A DNA stretch of 64,000 nt from Caccovivens sp964594865 (GTDB lineage: Bacteria; Bacillota; Clostridia; Christensenellales; UBA1242): contig CAZQMZ010000003.1 in the NCBI GenBank assembly GCA_964594865.1, positions 27,244 through 91,243 on the forward strand, in the 5' to 3' direction. The stretch's first letter is position 1, and each line of letters begins with the position of its first letter. This document shows positions 25,475 to 34,027 of this stretch, one piece after another. The notes under the pieces were generated by a model. The model saw nothing but the letters and a program-made list of their open reading frames with translations. It searched no databases and was not told the origin of the DNA. The translations under genes and the position numbers were made by a program.

Positions 25475-25504
25475 ATTTTAAAAGATAAAATAAATTTCTG
25501 TCAA
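25475..25504 (-). promoter_or_regulatory. promoter of the DAC-domain gene
   Basis: On the minus strand: -35 TTGACA (25499-25504), 18-base spacer, -10 TAAAAT (25475-25480), about 65 bases before the GTG start. Confidence 0.65.
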
Positions 25505-25580
25505 GCGATTTGGCTTATTTTTTTTGAACAAGACATAAAATTTTAATCTTTCGTTTTTCACACTGTTTGTCTTTTTCACA

Positions 25581-26276
25581 TTAATTGTCAACGTTTTTAA
25601 ATTCATCTCTAATGATTTGCAAAGTTTTGTTTTCAATTCGAGAAATATATGACCGTGATATGCCAAGTTGCTCCGAAACTTCTTTTTGCGTCAGTGCCCT
25701 TTGACAACCAATGCCATAGCGAAGTTTGACAACTTTTTGTTCGCGTTCAGAAAGTTTTTCGTCGATTATTTTGTTTATTTTCTGCATAGTTAAATTGTTT
25801 TCCACTTGCAAAAAAATTTCTTCATCGTCCGAAGCAAGCAAATCTTTGATTTCCAAATCTTTGTCATCGTCGTTGTTGGAAGTCAAGCTGTTTATGGAAA
25901 CAACATTTTTATGCTTTTTGTTTGAACGAATAAGCATCAAAATTTCGTTGTTTATGCATCGAGCCGCATAGGTTGAAAGTTGCACTTTTTTGCCATAGTC
26001 AAAAGTGTCGATCGCCTTGATTAAACCAATTGTCCCCACAGACAAAAGGTCATCGGCCTCCAACGAATTGGTATATTTTTTGACAATGTGTGCAACAAGC
26101 CGAAGATTGTGAGTGATGAGTTTTTCTCGAGCTTTTTTGTCGCCATTTTTCATTTTTTCAAATTCTGCTTTTTCTTCTTCAAGCGTCAAAGGTTTTGGAA
26201 ATCCTTGCGCTGTGTTGACATAGTTTGTAAACAGACAAATACGACTAAAAAAATAGGCAAAACTTTCAAAAATCAT
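25581..26276 (-). CDS. sigK: sporulation sigma factor SigK (pro-sigma-K)
   Basis: A 231-residue sigma-70 factor matching sigma-K, the late mother-cell sporulation factor. The first 27 or so residues (MIFESFAYFFSRICLFTNYV and on) are hydrophobic like the cleavable pro-sequence, and the mature part begins near FPKPLTLEEEK. Region 2 reads NLRLVAHIVKKY, DDLLSVGTIGLIKAIDTFD and STYAARCINNEILMLIRS. Region 4 has LSEREQKVVKLRYG and TQKEVSEQLGISRSYISRIE. The gene is intact, not split by a skin-type element. The start has an AGGAG site; the upstream in-frame ATG does not. A SpoIVFB-like protease that could cleave it is encoded at 45911-46765. Confidence 0.9.
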   Translation of the reverse strand: MIFESFAYFFSRICLFTNYVNTAQGFPKPLTLEEEKAEFEKMKNGDKKAREKLITHNLRLVAHIVKKYTNSLEADDLLSVGTIGLIKAIDTFDYGKKVQLSTYAARCINNEILMLIRSNKKHKNVVSINSLTSNNDDDKDLEIKDLLASDDEEIFLQVENNLTMQKINKIIDEKLSEREQKVVKLRYGIGCQRALTQKEVSEQLGISRSYISRIENKTLQIIRDEFKNVDN

Positions 26277-26387
26277 AAAATCTCCTACAATGAGATATAT
26301 GTTGATTTTTGTCAATTTTTGCCTAAATGTTTAAAAATAAGACAACTTTCTTGGATGCAATTTGCACTGAGCAAATGTTTGTAGTGA

Positions 26388-27176
26388 TTATGTATAGAGA
26401 TGTCTTACAAGAAAATTTAGCATCTTTGTTGGAATGATTCGAACCAAAAACGAAATAAATTTGCCCGTTCCGCCAATCGCCACTCTAAGCGGTGGATGTT
26501 TCTTTCGAACAATTTTCATCACGCATTTTGCAACATATTCCGGTGTTTGACCTTTGCGTTCTGCCTTTTCCATTTTCTCTATTCCGCGAGTTTCTGCTTT
26601 GTTATCTTCTGTTCCTGTCTGCTTAACTCTGGCATCCGTGAAATTGGTGTTTGTATCTCCCGGCATGAAAGTTGTGACAGAAATATCTCTCGACTTGACT
26701 TCGTTTGCAATCGCACGTGAAAAATTTTCAATCCCCGCTTTGCAAGCGCTGTAACAAGCTTGATATGGCAAAGGAATGATTGAAGCAAGCGAACCCGTGA
26801 AGATAATTTTTCCTCCCTTGTTTATGTGCGGAAGAAAAAGGTTTGTCATTTTTATGTGTGCAACAAAATCAACATTCAAAATTTTGTCAATGACATCCAC
26901 TGTGGCATTTTCAAAAAGACCGCCAACTCCAAAGCCTGCGTTGCAAAACAAAAAGTCAATTTTCCCTTCCATTTCCAAAATTTCATTGACCGCTTTTTTG
27001 AGTTGTGCATCGCTTGAAATGTCGCACTTGAAACATTTTTGAAAAACATATTTGGTGTTTCCACTTTTTGAAATGTCATAAATTTTGACATTTTGTTCTT
27101 TAAGCTTTTTGGCAATTGCCAACCCAATTCCACTGCTTCCGCCAGAAATTACTGCAACTTTTCCTTCCAATTTCAT
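26388..27176 (-). CDS. short-chain dehydrogenase/reductase
   Basis: A 262-residue SDR enzyme. The nucleotide-binding motif is GGSSGIG at about residue 11; NAG appears in LFCNAGFG near 85; the catalytic Ser-Tyr-Lys set is S in FTGSLAS near 130 and YSACKAG near 143. It ends with a basic C-terminal helix (RIIPTKMLNFLVRHLYT). The substrate cannot be told; an NAD(P)-linked lipid, sugar or ketone reductase is likely. GGAGG ribosome site. It lies upstream of ftsY, on the same strand but reading away downstream of it, with repeat copy D in the gap. Confidence 0.88.
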   Translation of the reverse strand: MKLEGKVAVISGGSSGIGLAIAKKLKEQNVKIYDISKSGNTKYVFQKCFKCDISSDAQLKKAVNEILEMEGKIDFLFCNAGFGVGGLFENATVDVIDKILNVDFVAHIKMTNLFLPHINKGGKIIFTGSLASIIPLPYQACYSACKAGIENFSRAIANEVKSRDISVTTFMPGDTNTNFTDARVKQTGTEDNKAETRGIEKMEKAERKGQTPEYVAKCVMKIVRKKHPPLRVAIGGTGKFISFLVRIIPTKMLNFLVRHLYT

Positions 27177-27190
27177 CTCTTTTCCTCCTT

Positions 27191-27240
27191 TTATACCACA
27201 AAATATGGTGTATTATGAATGCATAATACACCATATCATC
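27191..27240 (-). repeat. dispersed hairpin repeat, copy D (perfect stem)
   Basis: Contains a perfect 15-bp inverted repeat: ATATGGTGTATTATG (27203-27217), spacer AATG, and its reverse complement (27222-27236). The third, unpaired unit is at 27191-27205. It lies between ftsY and the dehydrogenase gene and touches the ftsY stop codon. Confidence 0.9.
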
Positions 27241-28135
27241 AAAATAATTCCTCAACAAAATCTTTTGGATCGAATTTATCCAAATCTTCTTGTTTTTCAC
27301 CTGTGCCCACAAACACAACGGGAAGTTTATATTCCTTCTCAATTGCAATGATGACTCCACCCTTTGCTGTTCCATCAAGTTTTGTCAGCACAATGCCGTC
27401 AATGTGCGCAAATTCATCAAACACACTGATCTGCGAAAGTGCGTTTTGACCAGTTGTTGCATCCAAAACAATAAAATTATATTTATGTGCAGATGGATAT
27501 TCCTTGTCAATAATTTTTTCAATTTTTCTCAGTTCTGCCATAAGGTTAGTCTTTGTGTGAAGTCGTCCTGCCGTATCAACAAGCAAGACATCTGTTCCGT
27601 TTGCCTTTGCGCTGGCAATGCCGTCAAAAACAACCGCTCCGGCATCTGCGCCCTCTGCGTGCTTGATGATTCTTGTCTTGGTTCGCTCAGCCCATTCGGC
27701 AAGTTGAGAAGATGCTGCCGCACGAAAAGTGTCACCTGCAACCAAAGTCACAGATTTTTTCTGTGATTTGAAATAGTTTGCAAGTTTTCCGATCGTCGTC
27801 GTTTTGCCAACACCATTGACGCCAATGATTGTTATGATTGCAGGATATTCAATTTCAATTTTCGGCGCGGTCAGAAAGTAGCTTTGAAGAATTTCTTTCA
27901 ACACAGTCTTGACATCTTCGCCTTTGCGAACTTTTCTTTTATGACATTCTTGACGTAAGTCTTCAACAATTTCCATTGATGCCTTGACACCAATATCGCA
28001 AGAAATCAATATGTCGGTCAATTCATCAAACAAATTATCATCAACTTCGCCGTGACTCAAAAGAGCATCAATCTTTCGATTGAAAGCATCTTTGGTCTTT
28101 TTCAACGCGTTTCCAATTTTTTTAAAAAGCCCCAT
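27239..28135 (-). CDS. ftsY: signal recognition particle receptor FtsY
   Basis: A 298-residue SRP GTPase that docks ribosome-SRP complexes at the membrane. The helical N domain covers about residues 10-85. The G domain has GVNGVGKTTTIGKLA near 105, DTFRAAA near 138, VLLVDTAGRLHTK near 183 and LTKLDGTAKGG near 245. The acidic N-terminal A domain of some FtsY proteins is missing, as is usual in Gram-positives. AAAAGGAG site; it follows smc by 11 bases in the rnc-smc-ftsY order common in Firmicutes. Confidence 0.96.
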   Translation of the reverse strand: MGLFKKIGNALKKTKDAFNRKIDALLSHGEVDDNLFDELTDILISCDIGVKASMEIVEDLRQECHKRKVRKGEDVKTVLKEILQSYFLTAPKIEIEYPAIITIIGVNGVGKTTTIGKLANYFKSQKKSVTLVAGDTFRAAASSQLAEWAERTKTRIIKHAEGADAGAVVFDGIASAKANGTDVLLVDTAGRLHTKTNLMAELRKIEKIIDKEYPSAHKYNFIVLDATTGQNALSQISVFDEFAHIDGIVLTKLDGTAKGGVIIAIEKEYKLPVVFVGTGEKQEDLDKFDPKDFVEELF

Positions 28136-28146
28136 TCTTGCTCCTT

Positions 28147-31100
28147 TTAAACTCCAACTGTTTCGTTTTCTTGTTCCGCTTGTGCAATTGCATCCGAAAG
28201 TTTGACGGATACAATTTTTGACACTCCCTTCTCTTCCATCGTCACACCATAAAGGCTATCAGAAAGTTCCATAGTCGGTTTTCGGTGCGTTATGACAATG
28301 AACTGTGTGGTTTGCGATAATTTTTTCAAATACATCGCAAATCTTTCGATGTTGGCATCGTCTAGAGCCGCTTCGATTTCGTCCAAAAGAGAGAATGGCA
28401 AAGGTTTGAGTCTCAAAATTGCAAACAACAATGCAATGGCTGTCAAGGTTTTCTCGCCACCGCTCAAAAGAGAAAGTTTGTTTGCTGCCTTGCCCGGCAA
28501 TTGAACCATAATCTCCACGCCCGCTTCAAGTGGATCTTCCGCTTCGGTGAGTTCCAACTTGGCATTTCCGCCACCAAAGAGTTCTCTGAACACCACTTTG
28601 AAACTGTCGTTGATTTTTTCGAACTCGTTGTTGAATTTTGTCAACATTTCTGTCGAAAGATCTTTGATAATCTTAACCAAATCTTCTTCCGCCTTTTTGA
28701 GATCATCAGACTGAACGGTCATGTCATTGTATCTTTCAAGCAAGGTCGAAACATCTTCAATCGCGTGAACATTGACATAACCCAAAGCAGAAATATCTTT
28801 TTTGAGTTTGTTTATGTCGATCAATGCTTCTCTCAAATCAAAATCTGGTCGTCTAAATTCCAAACAATCAGAATAAGTCAGGTTGTATTCTTCATAAATT
28901 CGCTCTTGCATCGCTTCAAGTTCGGTGTCAACTTTGGTGAGATTTGCTTCTTCGCGGAATTTTCTGTCGTTGACTTTGGCAATCTCTTCCATGGCAGTCG
29001 TCTTTTGTTCATCCAATTTTTTGATGTTTGCCGAAACTTCAATCTTGCTGTTTTCCAATTCTTCTCGCTGTCTTCTCATCTTTTGCAAGTTGTCCTTTGC
29101 AAGCGAAGGTTTTGCGTTTTCGATTTGAACCCTGATGAGTTCTTCCGCGCCTGCAATAAACTTTTCGTTTTCCGCAAGATGAGATTTCAATGCCTCAATA
29201 TTTGAGTTTTGCTTATCTTTTTCAATAAGCAAACGATCAATTTCGTCACAAACGGCTTTAAGTTTTTCTTCGCATGAAGCAATTTCAACCTTAATTGTTG
29301 TCATATTTGAGACGATTTCATCACGCTCTGTTCGAATTTTGTTATATCTCTCCTGCTTTTGTTTAACCAAAAGGTCTGCGTCTTCTTTGTTTCCACTCAA
29401 CGCATTTTCCATGAGACTGGTTTGTGAAAGATCACTTTCGATGAGCTTGAGTTTGTTTTCAACAGTCACCTTTTCACGCTCATAATCTTGCTTCTCTTCC
29501 AAAAGTTCTGATAAATCTTTGTTGATTGCTTCCAATTTTTCTTGTTCTTTGGCGAGCAAGATTTCCAATTCGTTTTTCTTGCCGACAACCTCTTTTTCGG
29601 CATTTTTTGAACCTGTCAAATCCACTTTCAAATAATCAATCTTTCTTGTGATTTCAACATTCTTCATCGTCAGGTTTTCAATCTCTTCTGCAAGCGTTTC
29701 AATTTCGCGCTGACGAGAAATGAGATTGACAGCTTCGTTCTTCTTGCTTCCGCCCGTAAGTGAACCCTGTGTGCTGACCACGTCGCCTTCAAGAGTGACA
29801 ATTCTGAACGAAAATCGGTTGTCACGCGCCAAATCGACCGCCGTGGCAAGCGTATCCACAATCACCGTTCCGCCAAGCAAGTTGCTGATGACGTTGTCAA
29901 TCTTTTTGTCATATGAAATCAACTTGCTGGCAACACCAAACACCCCCTTTTTGCCAGAGATGAGTTGCTCGTCAAGACTTCTTCTCTTCATGCTGGAAAT
30001 TGGAAGGAATGTTGCGCGTCCAAATTGGTTTTGTTTCAAATATGAAATCAAATCTTTTGCGCCATTTTCATCATAAGTGACAATGTTTTGCACAGCCGAG
30101 CCAAGTGCAACCTCAACTGCCGTTTCAAATTGTGCTGGAACTTTGATGAGTGATGCAAGCACGCCCACCATTTTGCTTTTGATGTTTGAGTTTCTTTCGC
30201 ACTCTTTCAAGATTTTGCGCACACTGCTTGCATAGCCTTCATATTCCGCCTGCATTTCGCTCAAAAGTTTTTTGCGATTTTCATAAACCTTGATTTGAGT
30301 TGTCAGGTTTGCTTTTTCAGTTTCAAGATCAGAAATATCTCTTGTTGAAACAAAGATACGTCCTGAAATTTCTTCTGCTTCCGCCTTGATTTTTTCATAA
30401 TCTTTTTGTGCTTTTTCAAGCATATCGGTGCTGTTCTTTTGCAATTTTTGCATGTTTTCAAGTTTATATTCCACTTCAATCAAGCTCTTACTCAAATTTT
30501 CTTGATTTTGCAAAAGAAGATTTTTCTCTGTCTGCAACCTTGTGGCACTGCTCTTTATGTCGGATAGCGAACCCAAAGTTTCGATGATTTTTTGTTGAGA
30601 TTGCCCCGTTTCAGTTTCGCTTTGTGACATTTCATCAACAATAGCAAGATGTTTGTTGGAAAGTTCTTCATATGAAGTATTCAAAACTTTCAAACGTTCT
30701 TGCAAATTGGATTTTTCTTCATTTTTCTCTTTTTCGCTTTGAGTGCAATTTTCAAGGATAATCTGTGCGTTTGTGATATCCAAATTGATGCGGTCATTTT
30801 CTTTTTGTGTGAAATTGATTCTCTCACGCGTCACTTTGGTTTCGCCTTCTTGCTTTTCAAGTTCAACAGTAATTCGCAAAAGTTCATCGTTCAAAGCAGA
30901 GATTTTTTTGTCATAAGATGTGAGATTGTCCATCTGTTCATCATATTCTTTCGAAGCTCTTTCCAAATCAGTTTGTCGCGCAAAGAGTTCTTCTTCAATT
31001 GCCTGTAATTTTTGTTTGATTTGTTCCTTTGCAACATGAGAATTTTCATACTGAAAAACATAGGCATTCACTTCCAAATCTTTGAGTTGCCCTTTATATT

Positions 31101-31749
31101 CCAAATATTTTTTCGCATCTTCCGCCTGTTTTTTAAGGGGACCCATTTGACGCTCGATTTCTCCGCGAATGTCATCAATACGCGTCAAATTGTCTCGCGT
31201 GCGTTCAAGTTTGCGCTCTGCCTCCACCTTTCGCGACTTAAACTTGGCAATGCCGGCCGCCTCTTCAAACATAACTCGACGCTCTTCTGGTTTTTCATCA
31301 ACGATTTCGCTGACCTTACCTTGACCAATGACGGAATATCCATTCTTTCCAATTCCACTGTCAAACAAAATATCTGTGATGTCCCGCAAACGGCAAGTGT
31401 TTTTGTTGATGAGATATTCACTCTCTCCAGAGCGATATAGTTTTCGCGTGATAGACAATTCGTCATACGCGATGTTGAAAAATCTGTCAGTATTGTCAAA
31501 AGTGAGAGTCACTTCACAATAGGACAAACTTTTTCGCTTTGCCGTACCTTTGAAAATGACATCTTGCATGTTATCACCACGCAAACTCTTCGCGCTTTGC
31601 TCACCCAAAACCCAGCGAATTGCATCCGAAACGTTACTTTTTCCACAACCGTTTGGCCCAACAATTGCAGTGAATCCGCCATTAAATTCAATGACAGTGC
31701 GGTCAGCAAACGATTTAAATCCAATCATTTCAATCTTTTTAAAATACAT
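28147..31749 (-). CDS. smc: chromosome partition/condensation ATPase SMC
   Basis: A 1200-residue SMC protein, the ring-forming ATPase that organises and segregates chromosomes with ScpA and ScpB. Walker A is GPNGCGKSN near residue 32; two long coiled coils (about 170-500 and 680-1030) flank the hinge (about 520-650, with MVGVLASLIKVPAQFETAVE); the C-terminal head carries LSLLSGGEKTLTAIALLFA and Walker B LLDEIEAALDDANI. Full length and canonical. The kleisin partners scpA and scpB are at 46991-48456. AAGGA site with a rather long spacing. It sits between rnc and ftsY. Confidence 0.97.
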   Translation of the reverse strand: MYFKKIEMIGFKSFADRTVIEFNGGFTAIVGPNGCGKSNVSDAIRWVLGEQSAKSLRGDNMQDVIFKGTAKRKSLSYCEVTLTFDNTDRFFNIAYDELSITRKLYRSGESEYLINKNTCRLRDITDILFDSGIGKNGYSVIGQGKVSEIVDEKPEERRVMFEEAAGIAKFKSRKVEAERKLERTRDNLTRIDDIRGEIERQMGPLKKQAEDAKKYLEYKGQLKDLEVNAYVFQYENSHVAKEQIKQKLQAIEEELFARQTDLERASKEYDEQMDNLTSYDKKISALNDELLRITVELEKQEGETKVTRERINFTQKENDRINLDITNAQIILENCTQSEKEKNEEKSNLQERLKVLNTSYEELSNKHLAIVDEMSQSETETGQSQQKIIETLGSLSDIKSSATRLQTEKNLLLQNQENLSKSLIEVEYKLENMQKLQKNSTDMLEKAQKDYEKIKAEAEEISGRIFVSTRDISDLETEKANLTTQIKVYENRKKLLSEMQAEYEGYASSVRKILKECERNSNIKSKMVGVLASLIKVPAQFETAVEVALGSAVQNIVTYDENGAKDLISYLKQNQFGRATFLPISSMKRRSLDEQLISGKKGVFGVASKLISYDKKIDNVISNLLGGTVIVDTLATAVDLARDNRFSFRIVTLEGDVVSTQGSLTGGSKKNEAVNLISRQREIETLAEEIENLTMKNVEITRKIDYLKVDLTGSKNAEKEVVGKKNELEILLAKEQEKLEAINKDLSELLEEKQDYEREKVTVENKLKLIESDLSQTSLMENALSGNKEDADLLVKQKQERYNKIRTERDEIVSNMTTIKVEIASCEEKLKAVCDEIDRLLIEKDKQNSNIEALKSHLAENEKFIAGAEELIRVQIENAKPSLAKDNLQKMRRQREELENSKIEVSANIKKLDEQKTTAMEEIAKVNDRKFREEANLTKVDTELEAMQERIYEEYNLTYSDCLEFRRPDFDLREALIDINKLKKDISALGYVNVHAIEDVSTLLERYNDMTVQSDDLKKAEEDLVKIIKDLSTEMLTKFNNEFEKINDSFKVVFRELFGGGNAKLELTEAEDPLEAGVEIMVQLPGKAANKLSLLSGGEKTLTAIALLFAILRLKPLPFSLLDEIEAALDDANIERFAMYLKKLSQTTQFIVITHRKPTMELSDSLYGVTMEEKGVSKIVSVKLSDAIAQAEQENETVGV

Positions 31750-31829
31750 ATATCATTTTTTCCTTTATATCAAAAATTTGTTGAGTTATTTCCATGTTTC
31801 TGGACGATTGGTTATATAAATATAACATC

Positions 31830-32501
31830 TCATTCTTCAAACAATTTTTTCATGGCAACAAATGCTGCATTCTGCTCGGCTTTGGTTTTATCTTTGCCAT
31901 AACCTGTCGAAATCAAATCTTCATCCATAAAAAACTTTGCTTCAAAGCCACCTTCCACTCGTTCGGTTTCATACTTCATCGTACACTTGAAGTTTGCTTG
32001 CACCAACTCTTGAAGTTGAGATTTATAGTTGTCATTTTCGGCGTTTTCAAAATCGGTGATGTGAAGTTTGTCAGTGATAAATCCCCTTGCCTGTTCCAAA
32101 CCGCCGTCAAGATAAATCCCTGCAATTATGCTTTCCATAATGTCGCCCTTGATGGCAGAAGTTATGTCTTGTTTCAAACTTTTGCCCTTAATCACAAATT
32201 CGGAAAGGTCCAACTCATCAAAAACTGCTGCAAGGTGGTTTTCAGAAACATAGTGTGCTCGCAAAACTGTCAACTCGCCCTCTTGTTTGTTGCTATTTTT
32301 GAAGAGAAATTCGCCAACAAGGAAATTTAATATGCTGTCACCCAAAAATTCAAGACGTTGATAGTTGTTCTTCGATTTTGAAGGATGTGTCAAAGCGCGT
32401 ATGAGAAGGTCTTTGTCTTTGAATTTATATCCAATTTTTTTCTCGATTTTCTCTTCAAAAGTATTTTCATCGCCATTGTTTTTTTTCTTGTCTTTAATCA
32501 T
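31830..32501 (-). CDS. rnc: ribonuclease III
   Basis: A 223-residue double-strand-specific endonuclease that processes rRNA precursors and structured mRNAs. The catalytic domain has the signature RLEFLGDSILNFLVGE near residue 40 and the second acidic site KGDIMESIIAGIYLDGG near 110; the C-terminal dsRNA-binding domain runs from about 150 (NYKSQLQELVQ) to AEQNAAFVAMKKL. The start at 32501 has GAGGCG in front of it and lies two bases past the plsX stop; a frame four codons longer exists. A basic Lys/Asn N-terminal tail is slightly longer than usual. Confidence 0.95.
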   Translation of the reverse strand: MIKDKKKNNGDENTFEEKIEKKIGYKFKDKDLLIRALTHPSKSKNNYQRLEFLGDSILNFLVGEFLFKNSNKQEGELTVLRAHYVSENHLAAVFDELDLSEFVIKGKSLKQDITSAIKGDIMESIIAGIYLDGGLEQARGFITDKLHITDFENAENDNYKSQLQELVQANFKCTMKYETERVEGGFEAKFFMDEDLISTGYGKDKTKAEQNAAFVAMKKLFEE

Positions 32502-32502
32502 T

Positions 32503-33510
32503 TTACGCCTCAATTTCTTGTGTCATGGAAAGCACCATTTTTTCAATTTTTTCATTAAGTTTGTTCTCATCAAGTTTGACAACTTGCAAAATTGTGTTGC
32601 ACACAACTTCTCTTTTCGCCGTGCCGTGAGTTTTGACAACAAGCTTTTTACATCCCAAAAATGGTGCACCGCCATATTTGTTTGCATCCATTTTGCGTTT
32701 GATGCCTTTAAATTTCCCCATCATAAGTGCACCAATCATGGAGAACAAATTCTTTTTGGCTTCTTTTTTGATCAATGCAGACATTCCACTTGCCACACCT
32801 TCAATTCCCTTCAAAAGCACGTTTCCCGCAAAGCCGTCTGTGACGATGACGTCAACATCGCCGGACATAACTTCTCTTGCTTCAACATTTCCAACAAAGT
32901 TGATTGGAAGTTTTTTCATAAGAGGATAAGTTGCCTTTGTAAGTTCATTGCCTTTGTGTTCTTCGGCACCGTTGTTGAGAAGTGCCACGCGAGGACGTTC
33001 GACATCCGACATAATGGAATAATAAGCAGACGCCATAATTGCAAAATACAACAAATGTTCAGTTTTGCAGTCAACATTTGCACCACTGTCACAAATCATG
33101 ACAGTTTTTCCGTCCAATATTGTTGGCAAAATTGGCGAAAGTGCCGGACGAGAAATCCCCTTGATTCTTCCAATTTTCAAAATGGCACCCGTGAGCACCG
33201 CGCCTGTGCTTCCTGCCGAAACAAGTCCAACAACATCTTTGTTTTCCTTCAAAATGTCAAACGCGCGAACAAGCGAAGAATCTTTTTTCTGCCTTATTGC
33301 CACCGTTGGCGAATCATCATTCGAGATAACTTCACTTGCATTCACGATTTCAATTCGCTCATTGCGACCAGCCAAAATCTCTTGAATTTTTTTCTCGTTT
33401 CCGGTCAAAACAACCGTCAAATCCTTTCTTTTCTTAACAGCCAGCACAGCTCCTTCAACAATTTCAAGCGGAGCATAATCGCCACCGAATGCATCAACAA
33501 CAACTTTCAT
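32503..33510 (-). CDS. plsX: phosphate acyltransferase PlsX
   Basis: A 335-residue PlsX, which makes acyl-phosphate from acyl-ACP at the start of phospholipid synthesis. It opens MKVVVDAFGGDYAP, has SNDDSPTVAIRQKKDSSL near residue 80, GLVSAGSTGA near 107, and DVDVIVTDGFAGNVLLKG near 218. AAGGAG site before the ATG at 33510; the longer upstream frame has no support. It sits between rpmF and rnc. The acpP and fab genes that often follow plsX are not in the window; rnc follows directly. Confidence 0.95.
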   Translation of the reverse strand: MKVVVDAFGGDYAPLEIVEGAVLAVKKRKDLTVVLTGNEKKIQEILAGRNERIEIVNASEVISNDDSPTVAIRQKKDSSLVRAFDILKENKDVVGLVSAGSTGAVLTGAILKIGRIKGISRPALSPILPTILDGKTVMICDSGANVDCKTEHLLYFAIMASAYYSIMSDVERPRVALLNNGAEEHKGNELTKATYPLMKKLPINFVGNVEAREVMSGDVDVIVTDGFAGNVLLKGIEGVASGMSALIKKEAKKNLFSMIGALMMGKFKGIKRKMDANKYGGAPFLGCKKLVVKTHGTAKREVVCNTILQVVKLDENKLNEKIEKMVLSMTQEIEA

Positions 33511-33668
33511 ATCAAACTCCTTTTGACATTTTTGCGATATGCATAAAATACCACTAATAGAATAACAAAAAACAGTCACAAAAGTCAAAAGAATGTGGAA
33601 TAAAACTAAAATTTAACGCTCATATTTCATAAATTTGGCAATTTCAGACAAAATTGTTTATACAAACA

Positions 33669-33695
33669 AAAAAACCCAACCTAAGTTGGGCTTGG
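33669..33695 (-). terminator. rpmF terminator
   Basis: On the minus strand CCCAAC, loop TTAG, GTTGGG and a T-run. It lies after rpmF and before plsX, so plsX may depend on read-through or another start. Confidence 0.82.
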
Positions 33696-33720
33696 AAATC
33701 ACACAAGATTGTGAAATTTT

Positions 33721-33915
33721 TTATTTCTTTGCACTTTTTTTGTCTTCGACAACAGTCTTGTTTTTATATGTGCCACAATTTTTGCAAACAACATGAGGCT
33801 TTTTAAGTTCGTGACATTTTGGACATTCAACAAGTGTTGGAGCTTCTGCCTTAAAGTTTGCAGAATTTCTTGTGTTTCTTCTTTGTTTTGAAACTTTCCC
33901 CTTTGGAACTGCCAT
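33721..33915 (-). CDS. rpmF: ribosomal protein bL32
   Basis: A 64-residue bL32. It starts MAVPKGKVSKQRRNTRNSANF, has the zinc-binding cysteines CPKCHELKKPHVVCKNC (residues 27-43) and ends with a Lys-rich tail. This is the four-cysteine, zinc-binding form. AAAAGGAG site and a strong own promoter. The yceD/DUF177 gene that often precedes rpmF is not present between it and ackA. Confidence 0.96.
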   Translation of the reverse strand: MAVPKGKVSKQRRNTRNSANFKAEAPTLVECPKCHELKKPHVVCKNCGTYKNKTVVEDKKSAKK

Positions 33916-33968
33916 TTTCTCTCTCCTTTTATATCAAGTTTAAAATTTTAATCAGCATCAACTCGCAT

Positions 33969-33997
33969 ATTATACAACAAAGCGAGCTGTTTGTCAA
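33969..33997 (-). promoter_or_regulatory. strong consensus promoter of rpmF
   Basis: On the minus strand: -35 TTGACA (33992-33997), 17-base spacer, -10 TATAAT (33969-33974): all twelve bases match consensus. Confidence 0.88.
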
Positions 33998-34027
33998 CTC
34001 TTATTCACTCAATTTTCGCTGATTTTT

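Noticed and set aside
28501..29205. Plus-strand frame of 234 codons
   Set aside because: Antisense of the smc coiled coil; no domain or start signal.
32365..33546. Long plus-strand reading frame of 393 codons
   Set aside because: It lies opposite plsX and the rnc start, has no recognisable domain or ribosome site and reads as Cys/His/Phe-rich antisense of real genes.
33481..33560. Possible seventh copy of the dispersed repeat near GCGATATGCATAAAATACCAC
   Set aside because: Only a short stretch matches and neither the pairing arms nor the third unit are present.
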